Assembly (NCBI GenBank): GCA_018267545.1
Contig: JAFDYG010000007.1
Span: forward strand, 1 to 62,726
Direction of reading: 5' to 3'
Length of the DNA stretch: 62,726 nucleotides
DNA from: Bacteroidota bacterium
GTDB lineage: Bacteria; Bacteroidota; Bacteroidia; Chitinophagales; Chitinophagaceae
Shown here: positions 8,261 to 17,800 of the stretch, piece after piece
Position numbering within the stretch: position 1 is the first letter of the stretch
Layout: the number at the start of each line of letters is the position of its first letter
Made by a program: the position numbers and the translations under genes
Notes under the pieces: generated by a model
Databases searched by the model: none
What the model saw: only the letters and a program-made list of their open reading frames with translations
What the model was told of the DNA's origin: nothing

Positions 8261-8389
8261 ATGACATACTTATTAGGATACCGTTTAAAGGCTAAATCAA
8301 CTTTGGATGAAATACTAGAGACCATCCATCTAGTTGTAGCTATTGGACTAGCGTTAAAAGAGCTACTAGAAATACTCCATCGAATTTAA
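8261..8389 (+). CDS. Possible small 42-residue hydrophobic/helical protein
   Basis: Starts ATGACATACTTA after a good ribosome binding site (GGGAGGCGG, about 10 nt upstream) and ends TAA. The peptide reads as one amphipathic to hydrophobic helix (DEILETIHLVVAIGLALKEL) with charged ends. A hairpin terminator follows 20 nt later, which supports a real transcript. An overlapping frame on the minus strand (8125-8325) is less convincing. No family is recognised; it could be a toxin-like or membrane peptide of the defence island, or chance. Confidence 0.35.
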   Translation: MTYLLGYRLKAKSTLDEILETIHLVVAIGLALKELLEILHRI

Positions 8390-8407
8390 GATTTCTAGGA
8401 ATTGGTC

Positions 8408-8438
8408 AAAGATGCCCTGTCCACAAAGGGGCATCTTT
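8408..8438. terminator. Hairpin terminator at the island/ICE boundary
   Basis: AAAGATGCCC and GGGCATCTTT form a 10-bp stem with an 11-nt loop and T-runs on both strands. It separates the small ORF from the convergent ICE gene at 8467. Confidence 0.75.
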
Positions 8439-8466
8439 AGCATTTCTTAAGAATAATGCCAGACTT

Positions 8467-8754
8467 TCATTGGTCGAATAAATCGCCTAACCGTACTTTA
8501 CTGGATTTTCTCGGATTGAAAGCTGGTTCGTAAATGATGTACCCTGCCCCGGCCAAGTCACGGAGGCAGCGGTAGTAGCGGCCTCGATCGAGGAGTTTGG
8601 CGCGTTGCATCAGATCTTCCCGGTTGATCGGGAAAAGATCGGCAGCCCCTTGCTCGGTCTTTATCCAGAAGAGGGCAAGGAATAAACTGACGTGGGCGGG
8701 GGCTATCCGGTGGTCGTTTTTCATTCTCTCCAGGACGCAAAACAGCTCTTCCAT
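8467..8754 (-). CDS. Small winged-helix-like ICE regulator
   Basis: A 95-residue protein that starts MEELFCVLERMKNDHRIAP and ends with a conserved YEPAFNPRKSSKV region. This family of short helical, winged-helix-like proteins is common in Bacteroidetes conjugative elements and is thought to be regulatory or replication-linked; no function is proven. It is the last gene of the tra cluster as read on the minus strand, 11 bp behind the gene at 8766. Confidence 0.6.
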   Translation of the reverse strand: MEELFCVLERMKNDHRIAPAHVSLFLALFWIKTEQGAADLFPINREDLMQRAKLLDRGRYYRCLRDLAGAGYIIYEPAFNPRKSSKVRLGDLFDQ

Positions 8755-8765
8755 ATGCGGGGGCC

Positions 8766-9455
8766 TTAGATTCTTCGGTAGGTATGTTCGGAGTTTGGTC
8801 GATGCTCGGTGACCTTGAGTATCCTTCCGCCGGTTTCCAATTCAATTTGATTCCATTCGGGAGTGGTCACCATGTAAATCGGCACTTGTTCTCCGGGTAC
8901 AAAATTCGTTAAGTTAAACCGGTCTCCTGCATGCAATGCAGTGATAAGTGTCTTTTTCTGCTCGTCCGTCAAGGTTTTGTCAAAAGGAGACTGCGCCAGC
9001 CAGTTTTGTACGGACAAGTCGCCTCGAACAAGCACGGGCATTCGTATTCCATGATATGACTTTTCCGTACTAAGTCGCATCCAGTAGCTGCCTTCACCGT
9101 CCGATCCGGCGGGCCTACGAACTGCCCGGCCTTGCATGAGGTTGTATGCTTCTTTTACGGTGAAATCGGCCCCGGAAGGCAGAAGGAATGCGTTCTGATT
9201 TACAAGATTCTTTTCGTGCGGGGTTAGGCTGAGCGCCAGCAAATCAGGCATAAAGTAGTCCTTAAATTTTTCCTGAAGCCCAAGCACGACTTTCACTTGT
9301 TCCTGGTCTATGGTCAGCTCTCGACGAACATGAAAGAAACTTGCGGCAATATTTTTCGCCTGCTCAGCAATTTCGGGGAGAAATGTGTCTGGCAGTCCCA
9401 TTTTTTCCAGCTTTTCTCCGATTTGTTTGAGGTTTTCTTCGGTTAGTTCTGGCAT
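8766..9455 (-). CDS. ICE-associated protein of unknown function
   Basis: Start placed at MPELTEENLKQIG (9455). The open frame continues 47 codons upstream, but that part lies inside traN, so the overlap with traN is only 13 bp. The 229-residue protein is helical at first (KQIGEKLEKMGLP). Its second half holds a conserved-looking region with YWMRLSTEKSYHG and FDKTLTDEQKKTL, reminiscent of DUF3945/DUF4099 proteins of Bacteroidetes mobile elements. No signal peptide. It probably acts in the donor cytoplasm during conjugation or replication, which is inference from position. Confidence 0.5.
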   Translation of the reverse strand: MPELTEENLKQIGEKLEKMGLPDTFLPEIAEQAKNIAASFFHVRRELTIDQEQVKVVLGLQEKFKDYFMPDLLALSLTPHEKNLVNQNAFLLPSGADFTVKEAYNLMQGRAVRRPAGSDGEGSYWMRLSTEKSYHGIRMPVLVRGDLSVQNWLAQSPFDKTLTDEQKKTLITALHAGDRFNLTNFVPGEQVPIYMVTTPEWNQIELETGGRILKVTEHRPNSEHTYRRI

Positions 9456-10324
9456 AGTGTGGGATTTAAGTCTTTGGCTCTTAATAAATACTTCCTTTTT
9501 ATGTGAAGTCGCAGTCTTCGTCCATCCTGTCCGCCCCACTCTATCACCAGGCGTTTGCCTGAGTCGATTGTAAAAGGAGCGAAGCCCAGCGCCCAATCCG
9601 TTTTACTTCGCCCCGCAAGAGTTGTTGAGGCTGGCGTGTAGACGGGTGCTATCTCTATAGATTGCACGGCCGTTCGCTTTATTGCTTTTGTGTCTTCCAG
9701 GCTGCACCTAAGCAGCTCAGGCTTGAAGTCTATTTGCGACGTGTTGCGCGCGCTGAACCTTAGCCACAGCAGTTCATCTTTCAGGTAAGTCCCCCGGAGC
9801 GTAAGGTGCAGCTGGCTGGCGGATGCCGCGGCCCGCTGGAACGGATTGGCGGCAGTTATTAGCTTTTCATCTTCCTGCATCCTGCCCTTATCGACCGGCC
9901 AGGACGTGAATTTTGCGATCGCGTCCTTATGCTGGTTAGCAGCAATAGACGCAGCGCTATCGGGTAAAAACGAATAGTTGAGTATGGCCGGACTGTCGGC
10001 ATATGTTACCCGGAAGGAATAAAGGCGGCCGTTTTCGAGATAGACGCTGACGTTGGTTGGAGCAAAATGGGATTTGCCAGCCTTAAGGAGAAGAACGTTT
10101 TGAATGTTCTTCATTTTCTTCGCAATAATCTCTCCGGTGCCCAGATCGACGTTGGCGATGGGGAACGGGAAGATCAGATTCGTCGTATAGCGCTGAGCAA
10201 GCTCCAGCGAAAAGGAACCAATTATAGGTGCACTTACGGTCAGTGTTGGGCGTCCTGCCCGAACAAGGGGTGTGAAACCGAATAAAAGTATTGGCATCCA
10301 TGCCCACAAAATCAAACTTCTCAT
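9443..10324 (-). CDS. traN: Conjugative transposon protein TraN
   Basis: A 293-residue exported protein with N-terminal signal sequence (RSLILWAWMPILLFGFTPLV). The typical TraN/DUF4138 start of the mature part is visible: a region with ELAQRYTTNLIFPFPI followed by VDLGTG. In CTnDOT-type systems TraN is an outer-membrane/periplasmic component of the mating bridge, comparable in place to VirB9. It follows traM by 19 bp in the same operon. Confidence 0.85.
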   Translation of the reverse strand: MRSLILWAWMPILLFGFTPLVRAGRPTLTVSAPIIGSFSLELAQRYTTNLIFPFPIANVDLGTGEIIAKKMKNIQNVLLLKAGKSHFAPTNVSVYLENGRLYSFRVTYADSPAILNYSFLPDSAASIAANQHKDAIAKFTSWPVDKGRMQEDEKLITAANPFQRAAASASQLHLTLRGTYLKDELLWLRFSARNTSQIDFKPELLRCSLEDTKAIKRTAVQSIEIAPVYTPASTTLAGRSKTDWALGFAPFTIDSGKRLVIEWGGQDGRRLRLHIKRKYLLRAKDLNPTLCQN

Positions 10325-10343
10325 ACCTACCTTATTTTAATTT

Positions 10344-11582
10344 TTAATGTTTTTGGCTCATGTCTTCTAAAAAGATGTGGTAGCCGGTCTTGACCGTAAC
10401 CCGCACCTGCCTGAATTTTCTGCTTGTGAGGGAACGGGCCAGCTGAATACCGGCGTTGGTCGCCTGGCCGCCGATGGAGGGGTCCAAGCTGGCGGGACCG
10501 ATAGTGCCGATGGATGTTCCCGCTGATTCCCGTACGGCTTCTCTTTCCATCGACTCAGGCTCGAATATGCCAGGCATGCCGTCGAGGTCGAGAACCTGAA
10601 GGGCCACGGGATAAACCTTTTCACGGCAACGGATTGCGGAGATCTTTACCAGCAGGCGTTGATTCGACAATTGGGCTAAACCATAGATGGGTGTTCCCTT
10701 TGGGATATGGTCGCCTTTGATTATCAGCTCTGTGCTTAGCTCCATCCGAAGGATTGAGCCGTTAATCATCGTTTGCGTTTCTGCGATGACGGCCTCGATC
10801 ATGAGAGCGGTCGGAATATCGTCTTCTTCATCGTTGGTTTCGAGGTCATAGAATCGATTCGTTTGTATCGGCTGCTTTTGCCAGGTGTTTATAACTTCAG
10901 GCGTCTGCGCGGGGTCTACGGGTAATGGGGTGGCGGAGGCTTGTTTCTGCGAGGAGGTGTCTTTGGTGCGTTCGGGGTGCTGCAGGAGCACCAGCTTGTC
11001 TAGCGTCTGGTTCAGTTCCCGCATTTCGGGACTGGATTCTGCCCCGCCCTCTTTCATGGTCTTCATCAGCCGTTCCAGCCTGTCGACGTCGGACCCGGAT
11101 ATTGGCGGGGTTTTTCTGGGGGGAGCGGATTCATTGAGCGACGGCAGCCTTTCGTAGGATCGCCAGCTGTCCGTGCGCCAGTCCTCGGGTCTGGTTTCGG
11201 GTATTGCAGGCGGGCTTTGGCCGTTCAGCAAACCTTTCAATTCCGCCACCTTACGGTTCAGTCTAACTTCGGCCTGGTCAGGTGAAGAACTTGTATCGGA
11301 AGGGGAGTATAGCGGTGTCCCATTCCTCAGCCTGTTTTGAAGGCGGACGGAATCTTCTTCCGCCTTTTTGTAATAGGCCATTTTGTCAAGGCGTTTACCT
11401 TCTTTGATATGCGCCCCGGGCAAATTGAGGTTAAACCCCTGGGAAGCTGTCGTACTAATGTAGCTACCGTCGATTATCTTGCTGGCACACCAGACAAACA
11501 GAGCTATCAGGGGGACAACAATCAGAGGGCCGAGGAGGAGTACTTTTCGATGCCTCAGAATCCCACTCACTTGTACTTTCAT
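10344..11582 (-). CDS. traM: Conjugative transposon protein TraM
   Basis: A 412-residue bitopic membrane protein: a short cytoplasmic start, one transmembrane helix (LLLGPLIVVPLIALFVWCA), a proline-rich periplasmic linker (about residues 90-230) and a conserved C-terminal domain (from LMIEAVIAETQTMINGS). This architecture matches TraM, the VirB10-like component linking inner and outer membrane in Bacteroidetes T4SS. The linker is low in complexity and probably spans the periplasm. Confidence 0.85.
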   Translation of the reverse strand: MKVQVSGILRHRKVLLLGPLIVVPLIALFVWCASKIIDGSYISTTASQGFNLNLPGAHIKEGKRLDKMAYYKKAEEDSVRLQNRLRNGTPLYSPSDTSSSPDQAEVRLNRKVAELKGLLNGQSPPAIPETRPEDWRTDSWRSYERLPSLNESAPPRKTPPISGSDVDRLERLMKTMKEGGAESSPEMRELNQTLDKLVLLQHPERTKDTSSQKQASATPLPVDPAQTPEVINTWQKQPIQTNRFYDLETNDEEDDIPTALMIEAVIAETQTMINGSILRMELSTELIIKGDHIPKGTPIYGLAQLSNQRLLVKISAIRCREKVYPVALQVLDLDGMPGIFEPESMEREAVRESAGTSIGTIGPASLDPSIGGQATNAGIQLARSLTSRKFRQVRVTVKTGYHIFLEDMSQKH

Positions 11583-11592
11583 ATCGAATAGT

Positions 11593-11892
11593 TTAATTTT
11601 TTAGTAAAGAGTAATAGTGCAGCGCCATCCTGATGCTGTCGATAAATCCCGGACGCGCGAGGATCAGGCTGTCCAGCTGCCGAAGTCGAGCGGTATCGGA
11701 CGGAGTGTGCGCTTGCGGTGGCAGTGACCGGAAGGATGGCGTGGGTGGCTGCGACGGCCTGAAAGAAGAGAAGGACGACGGTCGCGATACAGCGGTATGG
11801 AGGGAAATAGCCAGTACGAATACGCAGCCCGCAAAACCGGCGAAAGCTACGATGCCTTTGTGGCGGCGGGTATATTGGAAATGCCTTTTCAT
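11593..11892 (-). CDS. Small membrane protein in the TraL position
   Basis: A 99-residue protein with one transmembrane segment (GIVAFAGFAGCVFVLAISL), a Ser/Pro-rich linker and a short C-terminal helix. It overlaps traK by 4 nt (ATGA) and sits between traK and traM, where CTnDOT-like operons carry the short traL gene. Sequence similarity to TraL is not obvious to me, so the name is withheld. Confidence 0.65.
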   Translation of the reverse strand: MKRHFQYTRRHKGIVAFAGFAGCVFVLAISLHTAVSRPSSFSSFRPSQPPTPSFRSLPPQAHTPSDTARLRQLDSLILARPGFIDSIRMALHYYSLLKN

Positions 11893-12512
11893 AGTCCCCT
11901 GTTTTCAACTTTTATATCCTGATTGCTGACAACCTGGAATTTCTCAATCATAAAGCCGTGGGGATTGTTCTCGTATCTGGCGGTATGTCTCAGCCAGCCT
12001 TCCGTGATGAGGCTTCGGGTGGTCTGTGAGGAAGCGCGGGTGATCGTTTCCGTCGCATAGCACCTGAAATGATAAGGGTAGCTATTGGGGTCCAGCTGAA
12101 TACTGTCCACTTCGACCCTTTGGCTCATATTACCGGAAATTATCCCGGCCAGATAGCCAGCTTCTTTGATGTTGTCGTAGAGCTTTTTTGCTGAAAGGTC
12201 CGCGAGATATAAAGCTTTCCCGATGCTGGCCTGAATGGCTTTTTCGTCCGGTTCCAGGGAGAAGAACAGTTCATGAAATACCCGGATATGGTCCCTGGCT
12301 TCTACGGGGACGTTGTCTTTTCTGCTGGCTGAAACGGCTTCCAGCACCTTACCGTTTGCCAGGATATAGATACGGTCGCTGGATTTGGATACCTGCCGGA
12401 AACTGAAATACATGGTCATCCCACAGATTGCAATACAGGCTATGATCAGACCCAGCGAGACCCGGCGAACCTGCCGGAAGGTCTCGTCCATATTTTTGAA
12501 CTGATTGAACAT
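11889..12512 (-). CDS. traK: Conjugative transposon protein TraK (VirB8-like)
   Basis: A 207-residue inner-membrane protein. It starts with the conserved motif FKNMDETFRQVRRVSL, followed by one transmembrane helix (LGLIIACIAICGMTMYF) and a periplasmic domain with the conserved FHELFFSLEPDE segment. This is characteristic of TraK, the VirB8-like assembly factor of Bacteroidetes ICEs. It is coupled to the small gene downstream by a 4-nt overlap. Confidence 0.9.
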   Translation of the reverse strand: MFNQFKNMDETFRQVRRVSLGLIIACIAICGMTMYFSFRQVSKSSDRIYILANGKVLEAVSASRKDNVPVEARDHIRVFHELFFSLEPDEKAIQASIGKALYLADLSAKKLYDNIKEAGYLAGIISGNMSQRVEVDSIQLDPNSYPYHFRCYATETITRASSQTTRSLITEGWLRHTARYENNPHGFMIEKFQVVSNQDIKVENRGL

Positions 12513-12534
12513 AATTGTTTGATTTTACTTGTTA

Positions 12535-13608
12535 CTAAACGGCTGCAGCGCCAATAATAGCCCTGGCGCCGGCTGCTATGGTTCTTCCCGCCGACCTGGC
12601 CAGGTTACCTGCCTTATTGGCCAGGGTATCATTGGCTCCCGTGCTGACAATATACCCCGCGACCGTCGGAACACTGAAGTAGCCAACAATACCAAGAATC
12701 AAAAAAATCAGGTATCCCGCGTCGGTGCTGCTGAAATAGGTACTGCCATAATTTTGAATCTGGCTGATATCGGACTGGATCATAGCGACCTGGATATTGG
12801 CAATGATGGAGCCGAATATATTCGCGACGGGGAGCCAGAAAAAAACACAGATGTACCTGCGGAGCCAGTTTCGAAAGGAATCCTCGAATCCATTGAATAC
12901 GGACAAACCCAACACCAGCGGTCCGAGGATTGCCAGGACGATCAGCTGGAAGGTTCGAAGTGTATTAATACAGAGCGCTGCTGCCTCGAACAGGATTTGG
13001 AGGATTTCGGAAAGCCACTGGAGCACCATGCTTTTAAAGCCAAAAAAGTCCATGGCGTTAGCTATCTGGAAGGCGCTGCTTATCCCAGCGCCCGGGAGGG
13101 CTGGTCCGCCTTGCTGCATATACAGGTCCCAGAGGGTTCCGGCTCCCCGGACTCCAGTTCCGAAGAACGGATAGGTAGCTTCCAGAATCGCGTCCTGCTT
13201 CTCTTTCAATAACTCTGAAATAGCGGCGCTTGCATTCTGCTCCATCTGCGCCGTTCCCGTAACGGTGGGCTGAAGCACGTCATTTATCAGTCCGATAAGG
13301 AAAGGAAAGAGCATTATGGCCCCGCCGATGGCAAATGGCCTCAGCAGAGGAAATACGTCAACCGGCTCGGCGTGGGCGATGTGTCGCCATACGCGTACGC
13401 CGATGTACCAAAGCGCTGCAAATCCTGCAATCCCCTGTCCAATCCCGATCAATTGACTGCATTGGGGAATCATGGTTTTATAAAGCTGGTCGAGCGTACC
13501 TTGCAGACTCTTGATACCATTGGCTACTCCACCGGATTGTGCGTAGGTTAGGATTGGACATACCACTCCCGTAACGGCACTCAATGCCGCTTTTAAAGTG
13601 AGGTTCAT
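12535..13608 (-). CDS. traJ: Conjugative transposon protein TraJ (VirB6-like)
   Basis: A 357-residue polytopic inner-membrane protein with a signal-like N-terminus, several hydrophobic helices (for example FAIGGAIMLFPFLIGLI and LIVLAILGPLVLGLSVF) and the conserved segment FRNWLRRYICVFFWLPVANI. It corresponds to TraJ, the VirB6-like channel component. It is placed between the VirB5-like genes and traK, the usual order. Confidence 0.9.
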   Translation of the reverse strand: MNLTLKAALSAVTGVVCPILTYAQSGGVANGIKSLQGTLDQLYKTMIPQCSQLIGIGQGIAGFAALWYIGVRVWRHIAHAEPVDVFPLLRPFAIGGAIMLFPFLIGLINDVLQPTVTGTAQMEQNASAAISELLKEKQDAILEATYPFFGTGVRGAGTLWDLYMQQGGPALPGAGISSAFQIANAMDFFGFKSMVLQWLSEILQILFEAAALCINTLRTFQLIVLAILGPLVLGLSVFNGFEDSFRNWLRRYICVFFWLPVANIFGSIIANIQVAMIQSDISQIQNYGSTYFSSTDAGYLIFLILGIVGYFSVPTVAGYIVSTGANDTLANKAGNLARSAGRTIAAGARAIIGAAAV

Positions 13609-13618
13609 ACTGGTTATT

Positions 13619-14251
13619 TTAGTTGGTTAAGCCATACCACCGTCGAAGTTTTGCATAGTCATTTTCATTGGCAGATCTTGCTGTCGATAGCACAGCAATC
13701 TGGTCCACAAAGGATTGAAGAAAGACCCAATGCGATTGCATACTTCTGTTGAGGAGATCAAGTCTGCGGAGCCGTTCACCGTCACCTGCACGGATACTGC
13801 CATCAGTAAGCAGCGTTGTCAGCGTCTCGACGTCTTTTAGGGTCAGGTCGATCACGGTTGAGAAAGAACTACCTATTAATTCGATCTCGCTGGCGGAGAG
13901 GTGCGGGTCCTGCCGGTATTTTGTCCAGGCCGCCTTGTAAGCAGTGACAATCTGTGCTTGCAGACTGATGATATTAGTTACCCGGTAATCGCTCCGAACG
14001 GTGGGGCTTGGAATAAGCAGATTCGACAGGAAAGCATTGTACAGATCGAAGCTGCTCTTGCTTACGTCCCTGATGGCTCCATATCCGGCGGAGAGAATTT
14101 CATATCCTTTATACAGATCATTCAGGATTTGTCTTTGCTGGGTCAGTTTCTGATAGTCCAGCAGGAGCTGCTGCACTTCGAAGGATTGCGCATGCACTCC
14201 GGCACAGGATAACATAACGATCGATAGTATCCATTTTGTTCTTCCCTGCAT
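13619..14251 (-). CDS. Third VirB5/TraI-like exported coiled-coil protein
   Basis: A 210-residue protein with signal peptide (WILSIVMLSCAGVHA). The helical body (LLLDYQKLTQQRQILNDLYK) ends in KLRRWYGL. The overall pattern resembles the C-terminal domain of the TraG fusion, which ends LLKKMYGL: same length class, the same sequence of helices and a comparable SASEIELIGSSF / STEELAAMNRLY segment. In T4SS such proteins line the tip or base of the pilus (VirB5-like, TraI/DUF4141 group). It lies 3 bp after the preceding paralogue and 10 bp before traJ. Confidence 0.65.
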   Translation of the reverse strand: MQGRTKWILSIVMLSCAGVHAQSFEVQQLLLDYQKLTQQRQILNDLYKGYEILSAGYGAIRDVSKSSFDLYNAFLSNLLIPSPTVRSDYRVTNIISLQAQIVTAYKAAWTKYRQDPHLSASEIELIGSSFSTVIDLTLKDVETLTTLLTDGSIRAGDGERLRRLDLLNRSMQSHWVFLQSFVDQIAVLSTARSANENDYAKLRRWYGLTN

Positions 14252-14254
14252 TTC

Positions 14255-14839
14255 TTATGGATTAATGTTTTGAGAAAGAATACCGACACCGTTTCGAAGA
14301 AGGACAGCGGCCTCGAAGTCATGCTTTATGCGGCTGCAAATCTCCTCTATTTCGGACAATCTGACCTGGTCGGTCATTTCTGTCTGCCCGTCGGTGAGGA
14401 GGTTTTTCAGGCAAGCGATACTATTGAAGCAGTTGGTTACCAGCCCATCGAACTGCTCATTGATGATTATCGACCACCCAGGCAGAATGGTTGCCTTCGC
14501 CTTCGCATCCCCGGCCATTTCGTTGATCTTATCGTAGATATCGGTTACCGTCTGCATGATAGCGCTCTGTCCAATTGCAGGCTGCACCTTCGACAGACTT
14601 TTGAACTGCTCGCTGTGCAGGTCAAAGTCTCTGCTTTTGATGGCTCCAATAATATCCGTACCCTGCTGTACGATGCGATAGCCATCCTCGGTTACCTTGA
14701 TATAGGCTTCCAATGCGGCAACCTGTCCTTTCATGTAACTGAGCTCGACCTTTTTCTGCCGAAACCATTCGTCGAAACTCTGGGCCGTTCCTACCATATT
14801 AACAGATAGTAAGGCCAATACTCCCCCGATTTTTTTCAT
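14255..14839 (-). CDS. Second VirB5/TraI-like exported protein
   Basis: A 194-residue protein with signal peptide (IGGVLALLSVNMVGTAQ) and a helical body (KGQVAALEAYIKVTEDGYRI). It lacks the WYGL-type tail of the neighbouring paralogues and is more divergent. Its start overlaps the traG stop by 4 nt. Position and build suggest a VirB5-like surface or periplasmic component; membership in the TraI group is inference. Confidence 0.6.
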   Translation of the reverse strand: MKKIGGVLALLSVNMVGTAQSFDEWFRQKKVELSYMKGQVAALEAYIKVTEDGYRIVQQGTDIIGAIKSRDFDLHSEQFKSLSKVQPAIGQSAIMQTVTDIYDKINEMAGDAKAKATILPGWSIIINEQFDGLVTNCFNSIACLKNLLTDGQTEMTDQVRLSEIEEICSRIKHDFEAAVLLRNGVGILSQNINP

Positions 14840-17800
14840 AAACCATACATTTTTTTAAGTAAATCAATGTTATTTCGTTCCCTGGACCGCTGAATGCTCA
14901 GCAAGAAATTTTGATTATTTAAACGTTCGAGATCAGACAACGTTTTGTTCATGCTATCCCCTACCGTATCGATGACCTGCATCCTTTCCTCATCGCTCAT
15001 TTGCAATGAAAAGCTCCGTATTACGGCATACAGCATGTCGAGGTTTTTAGCCGTTTCGTTGAGCAGGCCGGAATAGAGTCTATTCATCGCTGCCAATTCT
15101 TCGGTCGAAAAATTCGGATCGCTTTTGAGTCTGTTCCAGGCTTGATTGTATTCCGAGATAATTTTTTCCTGGTTTTGGATGATTTCGGCCGTTTTATGAT
15201 AACCGGCTACCACTGGCTTGACTTGCCACAATTCCTGAAAATAATCGCTGTACAGGTCCTTTTGAGCCTGCACCCAGCTGCGGATATCCTCCAGGTCAAG
15301 CTGAGTCAGGGCATTCTCGATGATTTTCTGCGCCTGTTGCAACAATATAGTCTGGGTCTGTTTTTTCTGAACCTGAAGATCAAATGCTTTAATTACTTTG
15401 GTAATGCCCGAAGAGATGACAGAAGTGGGGTCCTGGGCGTTTAGTGTCGAAGAGCCGAAGAGAAAAAAGAAGAGTAACACCGTCGCTCCTTTCAGGGTAT
15501 TGAGCAATAATTTGACCCCGTCTTTCACGTTACCAGCTTTTGTAATAAACTCCCGGACTAACTTCTTTTCCCGCTGTTCAGAAGTATATACATAGTACTC
15601 TTCCGGGGAAACCTCGACCCTGTATACTTTCGACGACGTAGCACCCAGTCCAATCCAGCAATCTTTATAAGACCGGCCTGGCTCATGTCCCTTGTTCAAA
15701 CTGAGGATCTCGGTTTTCTGCTTTTCGGAAATACCCAGGAAGTCCTGTAGCTGATCGAACTTGTTCTGGAATTTACTCTGGTCGAGCAGAAGTTTCGTAT
15801 CGGCATTATTGATGATGGCTTGCCTGATGGTTTCGGAAGAAATAACATCCTCGATTTCCTGTGTGACAACTATCGCCTTTCCAAAAAACTTCCGGATTGT
15901 TTTATAGAGGTATTTAATATACTCCGCCATTCCTCCCTGTGCGATGGCTCGCCACGCCTCTTCTATAACAATCAGCTTGCGTACCCCTTTCAGCTTGCGC
16001 ATTTTAGACATGAATATTTCCATGATAACCAACGTTACGACCGGGAATAGCACGGGATGGCTTTTTATGCTGTCCAGTTCAAAAACAACAAAACGCTGTT
16101 GGAGGATATCCAGATTCTCCCGCGCATTTAACAGATGCTCGAATTCACCTCCTGAATAATATGGCCTCAGCACGTAAAGAAAATTTTCAATATCGAAGTC
16201 CTTTTCTTTGACGCCATCCCCCAGAAGGGTGGCCTTGAACTCCTGCTGTAAAAATTCATAAAAGGTGTTGAAGCAGGGGAAGATACCCCCATTAGCTGCC
16301 AGCTTTGCAAAATATAGCTGCAGGGCGTCGGACAAAACAACGTATTCGATGCGCTTATTTGGTTCATCCGCTTTCTTCCAGAGCGCCAGGAGCAGTGCTT
16401 TCAGGCTCTCCTTCTTCTCTGTATCCCAAACGTCTCCTGCCGCCAAATAGAACGGATTGAAGCTGATCGGCTTTGATTCATCATAGGTATAATAGTACCC
16501 GCCGTGAAGCTCGCATTGAATTTCATAGGAATGTCCGATGTCAATGATCACGACGTGGGCCTCCTGGTCATAATATTCTCTTACAATATGGTTCATGAGG
16601 AAACTTTTCCCTCCGCCAGACCCGGAAATCACTACCATATTGCCGTTTGCCGTCACTCCGGCGGCCCTTGGCTCGTCGTCAATGTCCAGGTGCAGCGGCC
16701 GGCCGGTCAATCTGTCCCCCAGCCGAAAACCGAAGGTGCTGGCAGAAGATCGGTAGTTCGTTTCCATCTGGAAAAAACATACTGCCTGGTCGAGGAAAAT
16801 GTCAAAGGTTTCGTTTTGTGGAAAATCACCCGCGTTACCGGGTATTCCCGCAGCCCATATTTGAGGGGCGCCGATGACTTCCAGGCGCGGACTCGCACCG
16901 ATCCGTGCCAGGGCCGCATTCGTCTTGTTGATGATTTCCTGGAACTCTTGCTGGTGATTAGTCCAGACCTGTAGATTAAAGTGGGCCTTTACCGGCGCCT
17001 TTTGGTCAGTCACAGCTTCCTGAAGGAAATTATTGATTGCATCGTGCGTAGCTATGTTTTCGCGGGAATAGCCGGATAAGGACAGCGCCCGGCGTTGCTT
17101 CGTTTCCAGCTGTTTGAGAGTAGCCGCGGGCTCTTCGATAAAAACGTACTGGTTATAAATATGGTTATACGGTAGAAACAGTCCCAATCCGCTGGCAAAT
17201 CCCAGAGGCATTTTGGTCCGGTCGGTGGAATAGGGCTCATAATCGATACAAGTACTGCAAACTGAAGGCAGGTCTTCTGCGTCGGCCAGGCTAAAAAGCT
17301 GACAGGACTGATTACCGACGGAAAGTCCGTTTTTAAACCCTACATCCTTTAAAAGGGGGATAGAACCCGTTTCCAGTGAGCAATACCGCTCGATCAGACC
17401 GGCCTGTTGGTGAGTGCTCCATAATTCATCTTTTCCTATGCGCTCGAGGCTGATGAAACCGGAATCTTCCAAAATCTGCCGGAATTGGCCGCAAAAACCC
17501 AGGAACTCGTCGATTGACGCTTTATTGACGGCTCTCTGCGGAAACAAGTGCGGTCGCAATAAGCCGGAAAGGGCCGAAGTCGAGGGTCGTCGTGGGGAGA
17601 CTTTTCGCGTAAGATAGATATAGGAATGATGATTCAAATAGGGGCGGCCCTCAAAATGACGGTCGCTTGCGGTTCCCAGCCAGCCCTTTCGATCTGTTGG
17701 CTCGGGCTGATATTCGGATTTAACATACCAATCCTGCTTGTGAAAAACCGTTCCAGCCGGCAGTGAATGAATGGCTTTTATAAACGCCTGATGCAAGGAT

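Noticed and set aside
8125-8325. 66-codon frame on the minus strand
   Set aside because: It has no ribosome site or family pattern and overlaps the better supported small ORF on the plus strand.
5106-8400. Retron with PtuAB-type effector
   Set aside because: There is no reverse transcriptase gene nearby, and the structured spacer alone is not enough to call msr/msd.
12529-13212. 227-codon plus-strand frame opposite traJ
   Set aside because: Antisense shadow of a certain tra gene.
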